NCBI GenBank assembly: GCA_001579985.1
Contig: LRSR01003129.1
Location: 4,994 to 25,882, forward strand
Direction of reading: 5' to 3'
Origin: Hypsibius dujardini
Lineage: Eukaryota > Tardigrada > Eutardigrada > Parachela > Hypsibiidae
DNA length: 20,889 bases
Under the pieces are notes generated by a model that was not told where the DNA came from, searched no databases, and worked only from the letters and a program-made list of their open reading frames with translations. Shown here in pieces: positions 19,420-20,889 of this stretch. Position numbers and translations under genes: made by a program. Each line of letters opens with the position of its first letter. Positions within the stretch are counted from its first letter, which is position 1.

Positions 19420-19566
19420 GGGCGATGCATGCGCTTGGGTGGGCGATGCATGCGCTTGGATGGGCGATGCATGCGCTTGGATGGGCGATGCATGCGCTTG
19501 GATGGGCGATGCACGTGCATGGGTGGGCGATGCACGTGCATGGGTGGGCGATGCATGTGCATGTAC
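19420..19566. repeat. 21-bp minisatellite, 7 units in two subtypes
   Basis: Seven exact 21-bp units start GGGCGATGCA. Units 1-4 (19420-19503) continue TGCGCTTGG(A/G)T. Units 5-7 (19504-19566) continue CGTGCATGGGT or a variant. Units 5 and 6 contain the perfect 12-bp palindrome ATGCACGTGCAT with a CACGTG centre. The period is divisible by three, so open frames cross the array on both strands (for example an H-A-L-G-W-A-M repeat), but no gene is supported. Confidence 0.95.
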
Positions 19567-19714
19567 ATGGTTTGTTGCAAAAAAAGGCAATGTACGACAA
19601 TTTGCAGGCATGGCAAAAACTGAATTGCGTCGACTAACTACTTTTTTTAATCAACTAAAGTTAGTGACTCAAAATAGTTTTTAAGCTAATTGTTTTAGCG
19701 TTTAAAGTGGTCGT
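19567..19714. other. Non-coding, AT-rich
   Basis: A short AT-rich spacer between two tandem arrays, with repeated AACTAA/TTAGTT steps. Nothing else is visible. Confidence 0.5.
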
Positions 19715-19940
19715 TTTAATTTTAGCCAACTAAATGATTGATTGTTAGTTTAGTTTTATCCAATTAGCTGACTGGTTGATTGGTTTATTGATTGATTAGT
19801 TCAGTTTTAGCCAATTAGCTGATTGATCGATTGATTCGTCAGTTTAGCTTTATCCGACTATCCGATTGATTGATTGATTGATTCATTCAGTTTTAGTCAT
19901 TTAGCCGATTGATTGATTGATTGTTTTTAGTTTTTCCCAG
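19715..19940. repeat. Tandem repeat of 40-51 bp with ATTG tails
   Basis: A block AGTTTTA(G/T)CCAATTAGCTGA followed by a variable (ATTG)n tail recurs at 19752, 19803, 19846, 19889 and 19929 (spacings 51, 43, 43, 40). A partial copy lies near 19720. Most length differences fall in the GATT tail. Confidence 0.85.
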
Positions 19941-20290
19941 TTAAGTCTTGAGTAATTAAAACTTCTAGTTCAATTTTGTTGCATAAATTAAAAAACAATT
20001 GAAGCTTACAATATTAGTGAATAAAACATTTAATTTAATCTAATCTTGGTTTAGTTTTCTTAGTTCAATTCAGTTCTACGACCGATTTATGTAATTAAAT
20101 TGTTTGCTTTCAAATATTATTTCCTGTTTTTCAAAATTATTCTCTCGAATAAAGATTATCCCTTTTAGAATAATTTGTGATTTTTTCGGTGTTATTTTTG
20201 TATTAAAGTTTATTACAACTTTTACATCATTTTGATGGATAAATATATTTTTTGCATAAATGCAAAATTTTATTGATAATTGTTTTTTCT
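19941..20290. other. Strongly AT-rich region
   Basis: Nearly all A and T, with no simple repeat and no gene recognised. A 75-codon frame on the minus strand (20076-20303) is Lys/Asn/Ile-rich, as any AT-rich sequence would be. Confidence 0.55.
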
Positions 20291-20750
20291 GCACCAACAA
20301 CAACCGATGGATTATTTTTCGTCAGCGGATTTTACCACGACCACGCGTGGGCGGAACGTCGCTTTTTGGAGTTTGCACTGCGTCGCTTGCTTATCTCCGG
20401 CAGACTCTCTCCCTTTGCGCTGCTTAATTAACCGGCAAATAAGCCCGAGCAGGCCGAATTAGCTCAGCCAGGCTGAATCTTTAGTGTCAAGCTGCGTTTC
20501 CGGCGTCGGTTGTGTCTCCTTTCGCAGTTGTCGGTCTCATCGTCCGTCTCTACTGGCGTTTACGTGTGGGACGTCGCTAACTGTTTTCCGTTCCGGCGGT
20601 TTTTTGTTTATTGACGCGATCGCCAAGTTGACTGAAAAGAGCCCGCAAATATCTGATTTAACCGTTTCGGGTAAAATGGCTGGTGTTTTGATGCCAGACA
20701 AACCATGTTTTATGGCGCGCATGAGTGACTAATGGTGTGGGTTGGGCGTG
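20291..20750. other. GC-richer island, coding status unclear
   Basis: Composition rises sharply against the AT-rich left flank and overlapping frames are open on both strands: 20484-20732 plus, 82 codons; 20537-20722 minus, 61 codons beginning ATG. Neither resembles a family I know. A TTTCGCAG at about 20519-20526 could be a splice acceptor for a plus-strand exon, but the next stop in that frame comes within about 30 codons. Possibly an exon or UTR of a gene to the right. Confidence 0.3.
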
Positions 20751-20754
20751 TTGC

Positions 20755-20858
20755 GTTGTCTGTCTGTCTAATTGTCTGTCTGTCTGTCTGTCTGCCTGCC
20801 TGTGCATCTGTGTTTGTCTGTCTGTCTGTCTGTCTGTGTGTCTGTTTGTATGTCTATG

Positions 20859-20889
<31 letters not shown>
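20755..20889. repeat. (TGTC)n microsatellite at the window end
   Basis: An imperfect TGTC tetranucleotide tract runs to the last base, so its right end is not seen. Same family as 2634-2890 and 14226-14600. Confidence 0.95.

Noticed and set aside
19227-19637. 136-codon plus-strand frame with a seven-residue repeat
   Set aside because: Translation of the 21-bp minisatellite; equally long frames exist on the other strand and no conserved protein flanks it.

Overview
The window is nuclear DNA from an animal. It carries three intron-containing genes with GT-AG splice sites and the standard genetic code. All three belong to eukaryotic families: an ADAR/ADAD-type double-stranded-RNA-binding protein, an atlastin GTPase, and the nucleolar protein NOC3. 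Several introns are short (56-105 bp) and coding exons are GC-rich beside AT-rich introns. Everything else is crowded with TCTG- and ATTG-type tetranucleotide repeats and minisatellites. I read this as a compact invertebrate genome; the phylum cannot be fixed from the sequence alone. A single N at 10570 shows that this is an assembled contig or scaffold.

Layout. 1-3703: no recognisable gene, several tandem repeats. 3704-6925 (minus): three-exon gene, about 798 aa, for an ADAR-family protein whose three predicted zinc ligands are all replaced. 6926-9346: divergent intergenic region with two families of degenerate long tandem repeats and a clean 24-bp minisatellite. 9347-12685 (plus): nine-exon atlastin gene, 549 aa. 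12686-13720: gap between two convergent genes, holding a 334-bp foldback element with 115-bp inverted arms. 13721-16605 (minus): four-exon NOC3-like gene, 679 aa. 16606-18760: GC/CpG-rich stretch with microsatellites and a dense cluster of ETS-type CGGAAGT motifs, probably regulatory. 18760-20889: mostly AT-rich, with a 21-bp palindromic minisatellite, an ATTG-rich repeat array and a terminal TGTC microsatellite; no recognisable gene.

The three genes do not form a pathway. Atlastin fuses ER membranes, NOC3 works in 60S ribosome assembly, and the ADAR-like protein probably binds double-stranded RNA without editing it. The points most worth a second look are the zinc-ligand-free deaminase fold, the foldback element with CpG decay concentrated in one arm, the G-quadruplex-rich inverted repeat around the N, and the ETS-motif cluster.
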